Source: Butyriboletus loyo (lineage: Eukaryota > Basidiomycota > Agaricomycetes > Boletales > Boletaceae). Taken from it: DNA of 64,000 nucleotides. Below are positions 59,004 to 64,000 of this stretch, piece by piece. Location of the stretch: NCBI GenBank assembly GCA_038093515.1, contig JBBPSI010000022.1:1-64000 (forward strand), read 5' to 3'. The position numbers and the translations under genes are program-made. A model generated the notes under the pieces. The model was not told the DNA's origin and made no database searches. It saw only the letters and a list, made by a program, of their open reading frames with translations. The first letter of the stretch is position 1. Each line of letters begins with the position of its first letter.

Positions 59004-60457
59004 TCAATCAGTAGCAAGGAGGTTCTTCAAATAGTCCACTGCTGCTTGCCGCACAGATGGATCCACTTTCGGATTGCCCATTACTTCCATCGCAACCTGA
59101 GCCCGCTGCTTTATTCCAAATTCTTTGTTATTCTCCCGATCTGCTTGGTCCCGCTCGAATCGGCGGCGTTCTAGCTCCTGACGCACTGAGCTTTCTTTTT
59201 CTTCTCGTTCCTCGCGTCGGCGCAAGTAATCAATCTTGAGTTTGCTGTGTTGAGCCTGTGCTTGAAGTAGCTGGAGACAGGCTGCCATCAAGTTCTGTGG
59301 GACGGAAAAATGAATATGTGATTGCTCTGGTTGAGGTGACGCAGGTTTTTGTCCTGGAACCATGGGCTGAGTAGGCGAGCTTGACGGTCCTGCTTCCACA
59401 GTGATGTGATCTAATCCAGCAGCGGGTTGCGAATTTACGGGCTGAGAATAGGGCGGTGTGCGAGCAACTTGCGGTGGTGCAGAGTGTGGAGGATCTGAGA
59501 TGTCCAACGAATTCTCTTCATCTTCGACTTCATCACTGTTGACTGTGCCTCCCACACCTCCCGGTGCGCCATTCGCATTGTGTCGGGTGGAGGGGCGGGT
59601 CACCGCCGGATCACCGTTCCATCTGCGGAAGGGACTTGGTTTAGTTGATGGATTGTCGATTGACTGGGCCCACCTGCGGTAAAATAGGTTGTACCACCCG
59701 CTTCGGTGCCAGTGGTCTATGGTTCTTGCATTAAGATTCCCAACATCACAGCCACCCTTCCGGGCTAGCTGAAGGCGGCGCTCGTATTCTCGTAGTCTCT
59801 CCCCTTCAATAATCATGCTTATGGGTCCATTGTCAGATGGTGCATGATATACCTCGAAAGCATAGATCTGTTTGAACAGATTAAAGTTGCGCTCGTAGCA
59901 ACCCTTGAGAGCCTGATAAGTCTTCTTCCCACCAAAAACTTCCATGGCACACTGCAGTCGACTATGAACAAATGAAGTATCGCCATACCACCAATACATA
60001 CCTCTCTGAAGCACGAGTTTTTTGTAGATCGGAGAGAATTCCAGTGTTCGTCTTCACTCGGGTCCATGAGCCAAGTGAACAATTTGGTTTTCTCTTCCTC
60101 GGTCCAATGTTTTGAACCATGAATGGGATCGCTGTCAAATTCTCCCGTATCTCCACCTTCTCGTCTTCGTTTCCCCAGCTGGCTACTCGATATTGCATTG
60201 GCGCCGTCAGTATGCTTGCGCTTCAATGCATTCGTAGCCGGACCATCGTTCGTCAGGGGAACAGCGAATTCGTGTATGGGGGAACGTGAAGGGCCAGCGA
60301 CGGGCTGAGTGGGGCGGGCACCACTAGCATTGGAGTCAAGGATAGTCGGTGGCGAATCTGTCAGCCTGAATGCACCATCGTGAAAAGCCGATCGCGCACT
60401 AAGCGTAGGGGTAAGATGGGTTCCCAGCGCTTGATCGAGGCTCTGTAGTGGATTCAT
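59004..60457 (-). CDS. Myb/SANT-like DNA-binding protein
   Basis: Two exons (60002-60457, 59004-59951) encode 467 residues. After a Pro/Ser-rich N-terminus with KRKHTDG and GKRRREGG basic patches, HWTEEEKTKLFTWLMDPSEDEHW and, across the intron, FGGKKTYQALKGCYERNFNLFKQI form a trihelix/Myb-SANT-like domain with the usual spaced tryptophans and aromatics (about residues 118-180). A disordered Pro/Ser/Glu region follows, and the end (about 390-450) is a charged coiled coil with RRREEREEKESS and a helical AVDYLKNLL tail. Likely a nuclear DNA- or chromatin-binding protein; function unknown. The 50-base intron uses the second of two possible AG acceptors because that keeps frame. Confidence 0.75.
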
Positions 60458-60803
60458 CGATGAGGCTACGTTGAGAGGTGAAAAGGGGAGTAATCCTCAC
60501 CGAAACGTTGCTGACATTGGGATCACGTTGTAGGCGGCCAAAGGCCATGCCTGGGTCACTGCATGTAATTGAAAATACAATGAGACATTGCAGTCGGAAT
60601 AACGTCGTGCGTAGATGAACCGGACGACGGCAAATTGTGAGACGTACTTACCCATGGGGCTGGGAGTTGTCCATGGCCGCTGAGCTTGACTCCTCTTGAA
60701 CCACGGTGAACCGGACGTGAACCGCTCGCACTTGCTGTGGCTCGTTTGCGCCGCGGCACAAACAATTAGAAGGAATCTGTACAGATACATGACCATTCAC
60801 GTC
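60458..60803. other. intergenic region
   Basis: 346 bp between the Myb/SANT-like start and the MYST gene stop. A 99-residue minus-strand frame (60497-60796) has no domain; probably promoter and leader of the Myb/SANT-like gene. Confidence 0.45.

Positions 60804-64000
<3,197 letters not shown>

Overview
This window looks like nuclear DNA from a basidiomycete fungus, most likely a mushroom-forming agaricomycete. It has spliced genes packed on both strands, GT-AG introns mostly of 45-60 bases, fungal-specific families (Zn2Cys6 regulators, Vtc1, a GBD/FH3 protein, Fic1-like C2 protein), and a fatty acid synthase whose beta and alpha halves are one polypeptide. Exon models were built by hand from splice signals and reading-frame continuity; each complete spliced model below sums to a whole number of codons.

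Left part (1-32.7 kb): gene-poor DNA and a decayed cytochrome P450 (1475-3632); a secreted/membrane kelch protein (3900-7017); a 2-kb gene-poor gap; acyl-CoA-binding protein (minus); a double PH-domain protein; two tandem paralogous Zn2Cys6 transcription factors (12239-14368 and 16685-19126) separated by 2.3 kb holding an 87-bp direct repeat; a GBD/FH3 (formin N-terminus-like) protein; a six-exon membrane protein; two tandem J-domain cochaperones with a small unrecognised gene between them; a Vtc1-like vacuolar transporter chaperone subunit; the mRNA-export helicase Dbp5; and an NMNAT-like nucleotidylyltransferase.

Centre (32.8-45.6 kb): one 21-exon gene for a 3928-residue type I fatty acid synthase, with acetyltransferase, enoyl reductase, dehydratase, malonyl/palmitoyl transferase, acyl carrier, ketoreductase, ketosynthase and phosphopantetheinyl transferase parts in that order.

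Right part (47-64 kb): a C3HC zinc-finger (NIPA/Rsm1-like) protein; a C2-domain, Pro/Gln-rich, coiled-coil protein resembling cytokinesis factors Inn1/Fic1; the ribosome-biogenesis helicase Dbp6; snurportin-1; a Myb/SANT-like protein; and a MYST histone acetyltransferase with a PHD finger that runs off the right edge.

Three pairs are divergent with short shared upstream regions: J-protein/VTC1 (94 bp), DBP5/NMNAT-like (193 bp) and DBP6/snurportin (312 bp). ACBP and FAS share acyl-CoA metabolism; Dbp5, the Rsm1-like protein, Dbp6 and snurportin all serve nuclear RNA or RNP traffic. I see no defence system, CRISPR array, rRNA or tRNA. No clearly new biological system is evident; the most notable items are the fused synthase, the recently decayed P450, the tandem regulators, the odd J-protein, and the domain combinations of the C2 and MYST proteins.
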